From Bacteriovoracaceae bacterium (lineage in GTDB: Bacteria > Bdellovibrionota > Bacteriovoracia > Bacteriovoracales > Bacteriovoracaceae), in NCBI GenBank assembly GCA_021737405.1, contig JAIPEG010000007.1, forward strand, positions 1 through 64,000: DNA of 64,000 nucleotides. The letters run 5' to 3'. Position numbers and translations under genes: made by a program. Numbering within the stretch: position 1 is the first letter of the stretch; each line of letters begins with the position of its first letter. This document shows, one piece after another, positions 25,442 to 35,159 of this stretch. The notes beneath the pieces are model-generated. The model did no database searches, had not been told where the DNA came from, and worked only from the letters and a program-made list of their open reading frames with translations.

Positions 25442-27373
25442 CTGAAAACTACGAGATTTATCCTCATTTTTATTTTGTCGAATTTGGCCCAGGTTTTAGG
25501 AGCTCAGGATACTTTTTCACTTTTTGATGAAGCCCTTACTCCGACATTAGACATTGTGATTAAAGATTTGGATTACCAAAGGTCGGCAAGCGAATCGTTA
25601 TCTCAGGGAACCTTCTCATTTGAAAAATTCAAAATAATTTCTCACGAAACTAATATAGAGCTTCATAATCAATCACACTTTTATGATGCTGAAATATATA
25701 GAAGAGATAATCTTATTGGCTTTCAGGGCCCTGCTGCGAGTTTCGTCTATCGATTAAGAGATAAAGATTTTAATTATTTTGATTCGATTAGATGGCTTAA
25801 AATGGATACGGTCAGTCTATTTATGAATCGAGAAAAAATTGAGTTCAGTGGTGAAAACCTTGCCATGAGAGAGCCACAGACAAATTTGTTGGCCCATAAT
25901 TTTGATTTATTCTGCTCGCGCCATCAGGACTATCTTATAAATGATGGCGATGGTTTTATTGCAGGTTGCTTGAACTACGGCCAAGTAAGGCCGATCGTTG
26001 GCCCTGGTGTAGGTATTGATTTTAAGTTTTTCGAAGATTCCGGAAAAAAAATGGTTGATCTTCAAGGTTATTTTAAATCACTAAATTTTAGCCAAAATAG
26101 AATTGAGTCTGAAGTAATAAGTCTTAGTTCAAACTTTAATGATTCAGTTATTATTAATACAACTGAGCTAAGAGCCAGTTGCCATAAGAATCTAGATGTT
26201 ACTAAGATAAATTCCGAATCGTTGATTTTACCTTGTTTAAATAATTTAGAAATAGAAGGAAATTTTTTAAAAGCAGAGCTTTTAGAAGCAAAAGATGAAA
26301 TGTTCATTACAAAGCCGAGTATTAAACATGTTGATAACCTTCTAAATTTGAACGCAGAAGAGTTTAAGTATAAATCGAAGGATACAAGTTTTAGCTTAAG
26401 TTCATCGAAACTAAAGTGTATTGTGCCTGAAGAGGGTGACCCTTTAAAAGTTAATACATACCTAAAGGGTTGTCTTAATAAGTCTGAATTATTCAAAAAC
26501 GACGACGACATAAAATTCAACCTAGAAGTAGCCTTTAAAGATGATCAGTCTCAGAAATTAAAGTTGATGGGGGATGTGCAAAAACTTTCATTGGGAGAGG
26601 ATCGTGTATTGTTAGGTTCTAATGAAGCAACCTTAGATATAAATGATAATTTTGAAATAAAATTTAAAAATATAGATTGGTCGTGTCAAAAAGCGGTTGG
26701 CCTCGAGCGCTTTGATATCAAGAGCATTTTAGAATTTTGTAAAAAAGATCTTGGAGTTGAGCTTGGATCTTTTTCGTTGAGAGATTTTGAAGATACCGAA
26801 AAGCCGTTCTTAGCATTCACAAAACCAAATTTGGTGCAAAATAAGGATGAAGTCCTTCAGCTAGAATTACCAGAATTAAAACTAGTCGATCGTGAAGATT
26901 TAACATTGATGGAGAACTTAAATGTCGCTTGTGAAACTAAGTCTGGGGAAGACGTCTTTCTACCAAATGACCTCATCGATGCTTGTGTTAAGAGAGGGCA
27001 AATCACAATAGATAAAGTTTTTACGAAAGACTCCACCTATAGTCCATCACAACTCATGGATCAAAGTTTTAGTATTGATAATGTTAGAATAAAGAAAACA
27101 AGTCCAAGTTTGTATAATATTAAATTGATTACGAAGGACGAACTGGTTTATGTAACTTTATCGACGAAGGTTCTTGGTTTTAACTCTGAAATATCGTTTT
27201 CGGGACCAATTACTTGGGATAAAGAAAAAGAAGAGCTAAAGGTAAAGGTCGAGCAGTCACGCCTGCCTTTAGGAATAAAGTCAGAAAAAATATTTATGTT
27301 TTTCGTAAAGAAAATGTTGGTGGCTGAGATGATTAGCTACGAAAAAAACAATACCATCAAGATTTTGTTATAA
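25442..27373 (+). CDS. Large exported protein of unknown function, probable CTG start
   Basis: I do not recognise this 643-residue protein. Reading from CTG 25442 gives (M)KTTRFILIFILSNLAQVLGAQ, a good signal peptide (basic start, hydrophobic core, small residue before GAQ). GGAG lies 6 bases ahead of the CTG and a TAA stop at 25436-25438 closes the frame upstream. The alternative TTG 25475 would cut the signal in half and has no ribosome binding site. The mature part is polar, rich in Asp/Lys/Ser and beta-prone, with repeated alternating stretches such as LSLGEDRVLLGSNEATLDINDNF, suggestive of an envelope beta-sheet protein. It converges with meaB, overlapping by 17 bases. Confidence 0.7.
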   Translation: MKTTRFILIFILSNLAQVLGAQDTFSLFDEALTPTLDIVIKDLDYQRSASESLSQGTFSFEKFKIISHETNIELHNQSHFYDAEIYRRDNLIGFQGPAASFVYRLRDKDFNYFDSIRWLKMDTVSLFMNREKIEFSGENLAMREPQTNLLAHNFDLFCSRHQDYLINDGDGFIAGCLNYGQVRPIVGPGVGIDFKFFEDSGKKMVDLQGYFKSLNFSQNRIESEVISLSSNFNDSVIINTTELRASCHKNLDVTKINSESLILPCLNNLEIEGNFLKAELLEAKDEMFITKPSIKHVDNLLNLNAEEFKYKSKDTSFSLSSSKLKCIVPEEGDPLKVNTYLKGCLNKSELFKNDDDIKFNLEVAFKDDQSQKLKLMGDVQKLSLGEDRVLLGSNEATLDINDNFEIKFKNIDWSCQKAVGLERFDIKSILEFCKKDLGVELGSFSLRDFEDTEKPFLAFTKPNLVQNKDEVLQLELPELKLVDREDLTLMENLNVACETKSGEDVFLPNDLIDACVKRGQITIDKVFTKDSTYSPSQLMDQSFSIDNVRIKKTSPSLYNIKLITKDELVYVTLSTKVLGFNSEISFSGPITWDKEKEELKVKVEQSRLPLGIKSEKIFMFFVKKMLVAEMISYEKNNTIKILL

Positions 27374-28346
27374 AACTTCTTTTAAGCTCATTAATCATTT
27401 CGATTGCACCTTCTCGTGCCGTCAGTTTCCCCTCAACAACCCGAGATTCAACTTTAGAAAAGCGATCATTGAGAAGATTATTTTTTTTAATACTTTGAGT
27501 TAGGCTTTGGTGAAATAAATGAGTTAGCCAGGAATGAGTTTGATTTTTTCTGATTAGGCTTAAGCGATTGTCTTTTGAGGCTAACTTACGAAAGTCGTCA
27601 ATGGCATCAAATATTTCTTCAAAGCCAGCCTTTTCTAGTGAGCTACAAGTAAGAACCCGTGGACTCCAAAATTTTTCTTTTTTAATAATCTGTAGGGCAT
27701 TTTGATAGGTAGACTTAGCATTTTCAGCAAGGACTTTAGTATCGCCATCGGCCTTATTAATGATTAAAAAGTCTGCTAGTTCAATAATACCTTTCTTTAT
27801 TCCTTGAAGTTCATCACCTGCATTTGGAACCATGAGAACCATGAATAAGTCTACCATGGAGGCGACTTGGTACTCTGATTGCCCAACGCCGACCGTTTCA
27901 ACAAGAATAAGATCGTATCCAGCGGCTTCACAAAGATAGATAGATTCTCTGGTTTGGTTAGCAACTCCGCCTAGACTGCCTGTTGTTGGGGAGGGGCGAA
28001 TAAAGGCATTGGGGCTTTGAGAGAGTTCCTCCATGCGGGTTTTGTCACCCAAGATACTCCCTCCGGAAACCGGTGAGCTTGGGTCAACGGCAAGGACTGC
28101 AACTTTATAACCCTTTTCGATTAGTTTAAGTCCTAATACTTCTATGAAGCTTGATTTTCCAACCCCAGGAATGCCTGATATTCCTATTCTTAGGCTTTTC
28201 CCGCTTTTTGGTAAAGCCCCTTTAAGGATAAGGTCTGCTAAATTTTTATCTTCTTCTTTTTGAGATTCAATAAGAGTAATGGCCTTTGCAAGTGCACGGC
28301 GGTCACCAGCAAATAGTTTTTTTTGAATTTCATTAGGGTCTTTCAC
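27357..28346 (-). CDS. meaB: MeaB/ArgK-type GTPase chaperone of methylmalonyl-CoA mutase
   Basis: A 329-residue G3E-family GTPase. Its Walker A is GIPGVGKSSFIE (near residue 57), followed by AVLAVDPSSPVSGGSILGDKTRM, ETVGVGQSE and the NKAD guanine motif. Proteins of this group protect and reactivate the B12 enzyme methylmalonyl-CoA mutase and load adenosylcobalamin. The next gene upstream in the operon is that mutase, overlapping by 1 base, which supports the assignment. About 30 residues at the C-terminus (VVEGKLTAREGAIEMINEL) are typical. Confidence 0.92.
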   Translation of the reverse strand: MKDPNEIQKKLFAGDRRALAKAITLIESQKEEDKNLADLILKGALPKSGKSLRIGISGIPGVGKSSFIEVLGLKLIEKGYKVAVLAVDPSSPVSGGSILGDKTRMEELSQSPNAFIRPSPTTGSLGGVANQTRESIYLCEAAGYDLILVETVGVGQSEYQVASMVDLFMVLMVPNAGDELQGIKKGIIELADFLIINKADGDTKVLAENAKSTYQNALQIIKKEKFWSPRVLTCSSLEKAGFEEIFDAIDDFRKLASKDNRLSLIRKNQTHSWLTHLFHQSLTQSIKKNNLLNDRFSKVESRVVEGKLTAREGAIEMINELKRSFITKS

Positions 28347-30484
28347 TAATTTCCTTGAGCTTCTTTAATGGCTTCAAGTACCGATCGTGCCGATACTGGT
28401 ATTGGAGTACCTGGACCAAAAATACCTTTGACTCCAATTTGTTCAAGAAACTGATAATCCTTCTTGGGGATTACTCCGCCAACAACTACGATGATGTCAT
28501 TTGCTTGAAGTTTTTTAAGTTCTTCGATTAGGGCGGGAACTAATGTCATGTGACCTGCTGCCTGCGAACTGACACCTACAACATGAACATCATTGTCTAC
28601 AGCTTGCCTCGCTACCTCCTCGGGCGTGGAAAATAATGGAGCGAGATCAATATCAAAGCCAACGTCAGCGAATGCTGTAGCGATAACTTTTGCCCCACGG
28701 TCATGACCGTCTTGTCCCATCTTAGCAACAAGCATTCTTGGTCTTCTTCCAAAAGAACTCTCAAATTCTTTGATGTCTTCTTTAATACTCATCCAATTTT
28801 GATCCTCAGTGAATGCGCTACCATAAACACCACTAACGGTTCGCGACTGATCTTTAAAACGACCCCAATGCTTTTCAAGGGCATCGGTGATTTCACCAAC
28901 AGTTGCTCTGACTCTCGCAGCTTTTACTGCCAGGTCCAAGCTGTTACCTTTTCCTGTCACAGCATAATCCTCAAGATCAGCGAGCGCCTTGTTAACTTTA
29001 TCATTATCTCTTGTTGTTCGAATTTTCGCTAGGGATTCTAGTTGTCCCTCTCGAACTTTTACGTTGTCTATTTCTAGAACGTCGAGAGGATCATCACTTT
29101 TATTATGATATTTGTTAACACCGACGATAACATCTTCACCGCGGTCAATTCTGGCCTGTTTGGCAGCAGCTGATCTTTCTATATTTAGCTTGGGAACACC
29201 CTTTTCAATGGCCTTCGCCATGCCACCGAGCTCATCAACTTCTTTGATGATCTCTCTAGCTTTTTCAGCAATGTTCTTTGTTAGAGACTCCATCATATAA
29301 GACCCACCCCATGGATCTATTACCTCTGTAATACCAGTTTCTTCTTGGAGAATAATTTGGGTATTTCTGGCAATTCGAGAGGAAAACTCTGTTGGAAGGG
29401 CTATCGCCTCATCAAAACTATTTGTATGAAGGGACTGTGTTCCCCCAAAAATAGCCGCCATCGCTTCAATTGTTGTTCTTACGATATTGTTGTAAGGATC
29501 TTGCTCAGTGAGGCTCCACCCAGATGTTTGGCAATGGGTTCTTAACATCGTTGACTTGGAGTCTTGTGGTTTAAATTCGCTCACAATCTCATGCCATAAT
29601 TGTCTCGCAGCTCTTAGTTTTGCGACTTCCATGTAAAAGTTCATACCGATACCAAAGAAGAATGAGAGCCTAGGAGCAAAGGAATCGATGGCCATTCCGG
29701 ATTCGATGGCGGTTTTAATATACTCTTTGCCATCAGCAAGAGTGTAAGCAAGTTCAAGGGCAGCATCAGCCCCTGCCTCTTGCATGTGATAGCCTGATAT
29801 TGAAATACTATTAAACTTAGGCATCTCTTTAGAGGCATAAGCAAAAATATCAGAAATGATTTTCATAGAAGGGGTGGGGGGATATATATAAGTATTCCTC
29901 ACCATAAACTCTTTTAAAATATCATTTTGAATTGTTCCCGAAAGTTTGTCGGGTGTTACCCCTTGCTCTTCAGCGGCAACAATGTAGTTTGCCAAAATAG
30001 GTAAAACGGCACCATTCATGGTCATAGAAACAGACACTTTATCTAGTGGAATACCATTAAAGAGTACCTTCATATCTTCTACACTATCGATAGCGACACC
30101 GGCCTTTCCGACGTCGCCAACAACTCTTGGATGATCTGAATCATAACCTCTGTGGGTGGCTAAATCGAAGGCAACTGAAACACCTTGGCCGCCAGAGGCG
30201 AGAGCTTTTCTATAAAAGGCATTTGATTCTTCAGCAGTTGAGAAACCGGCATACTGTCTAATCGTCCAGGGTCTTCCTGTGTACATGGTTGCCCTTGGGC
30301 CTCTGATGTAAGGTGCGAGTCCAGGGGTAGTGTCTGTGTAATTATTTTCTTTTAAATCATCGGCAGTATAGAGGGGTTTAATTGTGAGTCCCTCGGGACT
30401 TAACTTTTCTAAGTCTTTTGAGGACAATCCTCTTGTTTCTTTTTCGACTAGTTTTTCCCAATTTTCTTTATTGAAAGTGGTCAT
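28346..30484 (-). CDS. mutA/scpA: Methylmalonyl-CoA mutase, large subunit with B12 domain
   Basis: A 712-residue adenosylcobalamin enzyme interconverting (R)-methylmalonyl-CoA and succinyl-CoA. The N-terminal TIM barrel has [51 protein letters not shown] and [14 protein letters not shown]. The C-terminal B12-binding domain carries [12 protein letters not shown], with the His of the DxHxxG motif that ligates cobalt. Length suits an active large subunit. Together with the carboxylase it converts propionyl-CoA to succinyl-CoA. No small subunit or epimerase gene lies here, so the epimerase must be elsewhere. Confidence 0.95.
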   Translation of the reverse strand: MTTFNKENWEKLVEKETRGLSSKDLEKLSPEGLTIKPLYTADDLKENNYTDTTPGLAPYIRGPRATMYTGRPWTIRQYAGFSTAEESNAFYRKALASGGQGVSVAFDLATHRGYDSDHPRVVGDVGKAGVAIDSVEDMKVLFNGIPLDKVSVSMTMNGAVLPILANYIVAAEEQGVTPDKLSGTIQNDILKEFMVRNTYIYPPTPSMKIISDIFAYASKEMPKFNSISISGYHMQEAGADAALELAYTLADGKEYIKTAIESGMAIDSFAPRLSFFFGIGMNFYMEVAKLRAARQLWHEIVSEFKPQDSKSTMLRTHCQTSGWSLTEQDPYNNIVRTTIEAMAAIFGGTQSLHTNSFDEAIALPTEFSSRIARNTQIILQEETGITEVIDPWGGSYMMESLTKNIAEKAREIIKEVDELGGMAKAIEKGVPKLNIERSAAAKQARIDRGEDVIVGVNKYHNKSDDPLDVLEIDNVKVREGQLESLAKIRTTRDNDKVNKALADLEDYAVTGKGNSLDLAVKAARVRATVGEITDALEKHWGRFKDQSRTVSGVYGSAFTEDQNWMSIKEDIKEFESSFGRRPRMLVAKMGQDGHDRGAKVIATAFADVGFDIDLAPLFSTPEEVARQAVDNDVHVVGVSSQAAGHMTLVPALIEELKKLQANDIIVVVGGVIPKKDYQFLEQIGVKGIFGPGTPIPVSARSVLEAIKEAQGN

Positions 30485-30560
30485 TTTTAAACCCTATGTT
30501 GATGAAATTATTTAGACTCACAAAGTATCAAATGTACGATAAAACCTCAAAAAGAAGTGC

Positions 30561-30589
30561 TTGAACACCCTGAAATCAGGCAGTATTTA
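30561..30589 (+). promoter_or_regulatory. Putative promoter with palindrome in the spacer
   Basis: TTGAAC (30561-30566) and TATTTA (30584-30589) are spaced by 17 bases. The spacer contains the palindrome CCTGAAATCAGG (30569-30580). It would transcribe the gene at 30663. The layout resembles that upstream of infA, where a palindrome fills the spacer. The hexamers are only moderately good. Confidence 0.35.
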
Positions 30590-30662
30590 CCTCTTTTATG
30601 TTGCGCCGCCCACTTTCTGGTAAAATAGTAGAGTGAAGTAGTTGAAACCTGGAGGTATTTGA

Positions 30663-31214
30663 GTGTCAGGCGGTAATCAACCTACAAAAAGTTTTGTCAT
30701 AGAAAATTCCCTGCAATCATATTTTTATACCCAGTTGCAGGAATTTAACGAGAAGTCTCTCGAGCCTCTACCTAATGAGACCATTTATTACTCTAGTCTA
30801 GTGATGGATAAGTTTGGAGATGCTGGAAAGTATTTTGAGACTATCGAGGGAAAGGTTAGAGATAAGGTCTTAGGTACCAAGCTTCTCGAGGCCTCTCAGA
30901 TGACGAGAGAAAAGAAAAAGAGAACGTTAAAAGATATCGGAGATACGGCCTTATTGATCTGTGGTTTCTTTTCAGATTCTTTAAATAAGAAAATTATAGA
31001 TACTAAATATTATCAAGAGCTTGGTCAGACAGCTTATCGCCATTTAAATTCCGAAGTGCCCTCAGCTTACGATATTCCCTCTTTTTTTAAGATACTTTCA
31101 TTTCGCTTTGACCAGGTAACCACGGTTATGAGTCTCGTTTCTGAGAAAACCCTTAACCAGGGAATCGATAGTGACTCCGCTTATCTGATTGTTTCAAAAA
31201 AAATTGCGGGGTAA
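30663..31214 (+). CDS. Conserved-looking protein of unknown function
   Basis: I do not recognise this 183-residue soluble protein. There is no signal peptide or membrane helix, and no known motif. It appears mainly helical, with charged stretches (SQMTREKKKRTLKDIGDTALLICGFFSDSLNKKI) and ends AYLIVSKKIAG. The start is GTG 30663, with GGAGG (30651-30655) 7 bases ahead. It stands alone between the divergent mutase gene and the convergent M16 peptidase, only 19 bases from the latter's end. Its possible role in the peptidase or mutase pathways is open. Confidence 0.6.
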   Translation: MSGGNQPTKSFVIENSLQSYFYTQLQEFNEKSLEPLPNETIYYSSLVMDKFGDAGKYFETIEGKVRDKVLGTKLLEASQMTREKKKRTLKDIGDTALLICGFFSDSLNKKIIDTKYYQELGQTAYRHLNSEVPSAYDIPSFFKILSFRFDQVTTVMSLVSEKTLNQGIDSDSAYLIVSKKIAG

Positions 31215-31233
31215 ACAAAACGTTCCCCAGTAA

Positions 31234-33828
31234 TTATTTTAAAACCATCTCTTTAAAGTCTTCGGGGCATCCCCTGCCAACCACAATGGTGCTCCATTTT
31301 TGAGAGAGAAGCTTTTTAAGGTCAGAATTAAGTTTCTCGTAATTTAAACCCTCAATTTCCTTATTATTTAAGTGATAATAATCTAGCCCCATCCCTTGAA
31401 GGGTTGTTACTGAATAGATGTTGGCGTAATCGTCATTAGTTTGAACATTTAATAAGCTTTGGCCTGCTATCATTTTCTTCACACGATTAAATTCTTCTAG
31501 GCTTAATCCATTCACCTTTAAGTTGTTAATGATGGCTTCAATCGCCTTTAGGGCTGCCGTAACTTTATCGTGCCCACTGGCCATATAAATTCCCCAGTGT
31601 CCTGCTTCAAGGGCAGAGAAATGAATAGGTTGAGCTGTGTAACAAAGGCCTTGTTTATCTCTCACTTCAACGAAAAGCTCAGAGCTCTGGCCAGAGAGGT
31701 GAGTGGTTAACATTTTTAGAGCAGTGTTTTCTTTATTACCAAGTCCCTTTGTTGGAAACCCTGTAAATATTTGTGTTTGCTCACGATCAAAGTTTAAGTA
31801 GAGATTTTGGCTAGCTAGAGATTTAAATTTACCTTTCTTAGCGGGTTTCTCTTTTCTAGAGGGCAGCGAATCAAAAAGACCTTCTAGCTTGTCATAGACT
31901 TCATCAAAACTTTTATCTCCACAATAGGTGATAAGTATTTCTTTATTTTTTAAGTTTTTAGCATGGGTGTCTTTAACGAGTTTTCCTGTGAGTTTCTTGA
32001 GGCTTTTTTCTGTTCCCATAAGAGGCATAGAGTAGGGATGACCTTTAAAGAAAGTTTCACTTACTAACTTAAAGCATTGTTTAACAGGATCTTTCAGCTG
32101 GTTTTTTAGCATCCGAACCGTCATTTCTTTTTCTTGCTTGATGTGCTCACCCTTAAAGGTTGGATGAATTAAACTTCCAACGAAATGATCAAGTAAGGTT
32201 TGAAAGTGTTCACTTTGACCATGAAGAGTTAGGCCATAAGCATTTTTCCCCGAAAATGCGCTCAAAGAAGCAGATAAATAATCAAGTTCATTTTTTAAGG
32301 CTGCATAGCTAACCTTTCCATAACCTCTCGTAATGGTAGAGCTAATGAGCTGGTATAGACCATTGTTAATGGAGTTTTCTTCCGTGATGCCACCCTTTAA
32401 ATAGGCATGCATAACAAACGTGGGATTCATTGTATTTTGACGATAAATAAGTTTGATGCCCGGTTTGATTTGAAACATTTTTACTTGAGAATCAAATTTT
32501 GATTCGATCGGTTTTTTTAATTTGGGATGAGCGCTCTTTAAATTCTTTAGTTTTGTTTCAAGTCGCCCCTGAAATTCTTTAACTTTCTTTTCAAGTTGAG
32601 CAGTGGTTTTTCCATTCGGTAATTGAACGCTCAGATGAAGAGATCTTTTAAAGATACGTCTCAGACTATCGTTAACCTCGGCAACACTTGTTCTCTTAAT
32701 TCGATTGATAAACTCTTCTTCTGAGTTGATATCGCCCGTCGATGCAAAGCTGTGTCCTAGAGAGAAGGCATAAGACTCTAGCGACTCCATGTCATAAACT
32801 TTAGAAGCGATATATTGATTCTTTATTTTTTGTATTTCCTCATCTGAGAGGCCCTCATTTAGGGTTGAAAGAATGAGTTTTTCAAATGAGGTGAAAATTT
32901 TATTGAGATTTTCAACGGGGAAGACAAACTTTAAGTAGTGAAGTCCACCATTATTCATAAACATTGTAGAAGACCCGCAACTTGTAGCGATACTACTGTT
33001 GGCGACAAGCTCTTGATAAAGCCGGCTTGATTCTCCATGACCGAGACAATTTATGGCAAGATCCTCTTGAGGGGCTTGATCCTCTTCAAATGGAGGCGCT
33101 TGTAGGCAAATGCTCAATTGAACCATGTTTGTATCTTTCTCATGGATATCAAGACTAGATTGATTTTTTAATTTAAATTTTGGAAATTCGGAGCGAGGTC
33201 CCTGAGGTAATTGATAAGCCTCAATTGTTTTTTTAACTTTTTCTTTTGCTTTCATGTCGCCAGCGACAACAAGAAGGGCATTGCTTAAATTATAATAATT
33301 GTTTCGAAAGCTCTTTAACTGGTCCTGCGAAAAACTGAGAATAGTTTTTTCGTTTCCTAGGATCGGGTGAGCATAGCCATTGGTAAAAGAAGATTTTTGC
33401 ATACGTTGAAAACCAAATTGATTTGGATTATCAATTGAACGACGATATTCCTCAAAGACAACCCCCCTTTCAGGAACAATATCTTCTTCTAGAAACCTAG
33501 GATTAGAAACCATGTCTAGTAATATTTCGGTGGTTTTATCAAGCTCAGTATTTGGGGTGTTTATATAATAGCAAGTATAATCAAAGCTCGTAAAAGCATT
33601 GATCTCTCCTCCAAAACTTTCAACCTCATGAGCAATGGCAGCACCAGGTCTTTTTTCTGTCCCTTTAAAAAACATATGTTCAAGAAAGTGAGCGATTCCT
33701 TGATCTTCTTTATTCTCTAGTGCGGATCCTGCGCGAAACCATATCTGAACCGAGCCAGAAGTACTGCCGGGTGCGTCAACAAAAAGGGTTTGGAGGTGGT
33801 TATTGAGTTTTATGAGCTCATGCTGCAT
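31234..33828 (-). CDS. M16-family (pitrilysin-like) zinc peptidase, two fused halves
   Basis: An 864-residue protein with two M16 domains. The first, at the N-terminus, has the inverted zinc motif HFLEH (His47, Glu50, His51) and the downstream Glu region ERGVVFEEYRRS. The second, from about residue 440, has the fold signature (TTHLSGQSSELFVEVRDKQGLCYTA) but lacks HxxEH, so it is probably the inactive gate half. No signal peptide is visible, so it should be cytoplasmic, although some relatives are exported. Members cut small peptides or process precursors. It runs divergently from hemW across about 100 bases. Confidence 0.88.
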   Translation of the reverse strand: MQHELIKLNNHLQTLFVDAPGSTSGSVQIWFRAGSALENKEDQGIAHFLEHMFFKGTEKRPGAAIAHEVESFGGEINAFTSFDYTCYYINTPNTELDKTTEILLDMVSNPRFLEEDIVPERGVVFEEYRRSIDNPNQFGFQRMQKSSFTNGYAHPILGNEKTILSFSQDQLKSFRNNYYNLSNALLVVAGDMKAKEKVKKTIEAYQLPQGPRSEFPKFKLKNQSSLDIHEKDTNMVQLSICLQAPPFEEDQAPQEDLAINCLGHGESSRLYQELVANSSIATSCGSSTMFMNNGGLHYLKFVFPVENLNKIFTSFEKLILSTLNEGLSDEEIQKIKNQYIASKVYDMESLESYAFSLGHSFASTGDINSEEEFINRIKRTSVAEVNDSLRRIFKRSLHLSVQLPNGKTTAQLEKKVKEFQGRLETKLKNLKSAHPKLKKPIESKFDSQVKMFQIKPGIKLIYRQNTMNPTFVMHAYLKGGITEENSINNGLYQLISSTITRGYGKVSYAALKNELDYLSASLSAFSGKNAYGLTLHGQSEHFQTLLDHFVGSLIHPTFKGEHIKQEKEMTVRMLKNQLKDPVKQCFKLVSETFFKGHPYSMPLMGTEKSLKKLTGKLVKDTHAKNLKNKEILITYCGDKSFDEVYDKLEGLFDSLPSRKEKPAKKGKFKSLASQNLYLNFDREQTQIFTGFPTKGLGNKENTALKMLTTHLSGQSSELFVEVRDKQGLCYTAQPIHFSALEAGHWGIYMASGHDKVTAALKAIEAIINNLKVNGLSLEEFNRVKKMIAGQSLLNVQTNDDYANIYSVTTLQGMGLDYYHLNNKEIEGLNYEKLNSDLKKLLSQKWSTIVVGRGCPEDFKEMVLK

Positions 33829-33925
33829 TTTTGGAATTCCTTTTAAAGGTTTTGGTTGTTTTGTATGAGTCCTTCATTATAAACAGAGGACTGTATTTAA
33901 CCCACCACTATTTTAGGACTGTACG

Positions 33926-35035
33926 ATAAATAAACTTGAGTCTCTTTATATTCACTTTCCTTTTTGTCGACATCTCTGCAATTACTGCGATTTTTATAAA
34001 AAAGTGCCAAAGCTAGGTGACCTCGATAATTTTCACCTGCTATTTAATGAAATGGTTTCTAAGCATAAAGAATTTCTTACTGAGAACCGGTATGAACTTA
34101 AAACCTTGGATACTTTGTATATTGGTGGAGGAACCCCATCTCTTTGGGGCAAATCTGGTGCTGATTATTTAACTAATTTATTTAAAGAGGAAGAAATTGC
34201 TCTAAAAAAAGACTGTGAATTTACCTTAGAAGTAAATCCAGGCACATGGAGTGAAGAGAGCATTGAGGCCTGGAAGAATATTGGAGTAACTCGTTTCTCC
34301 TTGGGCATTCAGTCCCTTCGTCAGGACTATTTAAAAATACTTGATCGCGTTCATAGTGTGGAAGATGTTTTTGACACCTTGACCTATTTTAACAAAATTG
34401 GTGCAGCATTTTCGGTTGATTTTATGCTGGGCCTGCCATGGTCCCTCTCTAAGGAAAGAGACATTTTATCGGAACTAAAAGAGATTCTATCCTTTGATCC
34501 AGAACACCTCAGCTTGTACATACTTACAGCAAAGGGGGGTTATCCCCATAAGAAGAACCTTCCAGAAGAAGATTTTTTGGAGGAAGAATACTTAAAAGTC
34601 GCTGAATATTTAAAATCATTTGGTTATAAGCATTATGAAATTTCAAATTTTGCAAAACCAGGAAAGGAATCAAGGCATAACCTTAACTATTGGAAGTCAA
34701 ATACAGTGGGGGCTTTAGGGCCTAGTGGCGTAGGATTTCTTTCAAAAGTTAAGAAAAGATATAAGTGGAAAACATCAACAGCTGAATTTGTTTTAGAGGA
34801 TTTAGATGAAGAAGCCATGGCACTTGAGAGTTTATATTTAGGCTTAAGAGTTGATAGCGGTATTATTAAGTCTAATCACTTTTCTAAAAAAGAGTTGGTG
34901 ACTTTAAATCCAGTTTTTGAAAAATGGGAATTAGAAAAACTAGCAACAAATACAATAGATAGCATTCAATTGACCTCTAAAGGCTTCTTAGTACTAGATG
35001 GGCTGGTGCAGCAGATATTTTCCCATCAAAAATAA
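33926..35035 (+). CDS. hemW: HemW-like radical SAM protein, apparent ATA start
   Basis: A 369-residue HemN-like radical SAM enzyme of the HemW type, thought to act as a heme chaperone. The essential iron-sulphur motif is at the N-terminus, CRHLCNYC (Cys14, Cys18, Cys21), followed by YIGGGTPSLW and LGIQSLRQDYL. The frame is open back only to TAG 33914-33916, and no ATG, GTG, TTG or CTG precedes the motif. ATA at 33926 has AGGA (33915-33918) 7 bases ahead, so I start there. The GTG at 34004 lies after the cysteine motif and would remove it. Confidence 0.8.
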   Translation: MNKLESLYIHFPFCRHLCNYCDFYKKVPKLGDLDNFHLLFNEMVSKHKEFLTENRYELKTLDTLYIGGGTPSLWGKSGADYLTNLFKEEEIALKKDCEFTLEVNPGTWSEESIEAWKNIGVTRFSLGIQSLRQDYLKILDRVHSVEDVFDTLTYFNKIGAAFSVDFMLGLPWSLSKERDILSELKEILSFDPEHLSLYILTAKGGYPHKKNLPEEDFLEEEYLKVAEYLKSFGYKHYEISNFAKPGKESRHNLNYWKSNTVGALGPSGVGFLSKVKKRYKWKTSTAEFVLEDLDEEAMALESLYLGLRVDSGIIKSNHFSKKELVTLNPVFEKWELEKLATNTIDSIQLTSKGFLVLDGLVQQIFSHQK

Positions 35036-35057
35036 CAGTATTTTCAAATAGTTACGA

Positions 35058-35116
35058 GAGTGCTAAAAGACTTTTTTCCTATCAACATTGACAATTTTCT
35101 TATGCCTACCATCTTA
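35058..35116 (+). promoter_or_regulatory. Possible heat-shock control region before grpE
   Basis: GAGTGCTAA (35058-35066) matches one half of the CIRCE element bound by HrcA, but the matching TTAGCACTC half is not present 9 bases upstream, so it is an incomplete site. TTGACA (35088-35093) is a good -35, with a weak ATCTTA 17 bases later (35111-35116). CCTACCAT (35105-35112) faintly recalls a sigma-32 -10. I see no complete CIRCE. Confidence 0.3.
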
Positions 35117-35159
35117 GGAGCAGAAAACATTAAACCATAATTTAAGGAAGTCTTTAAGC

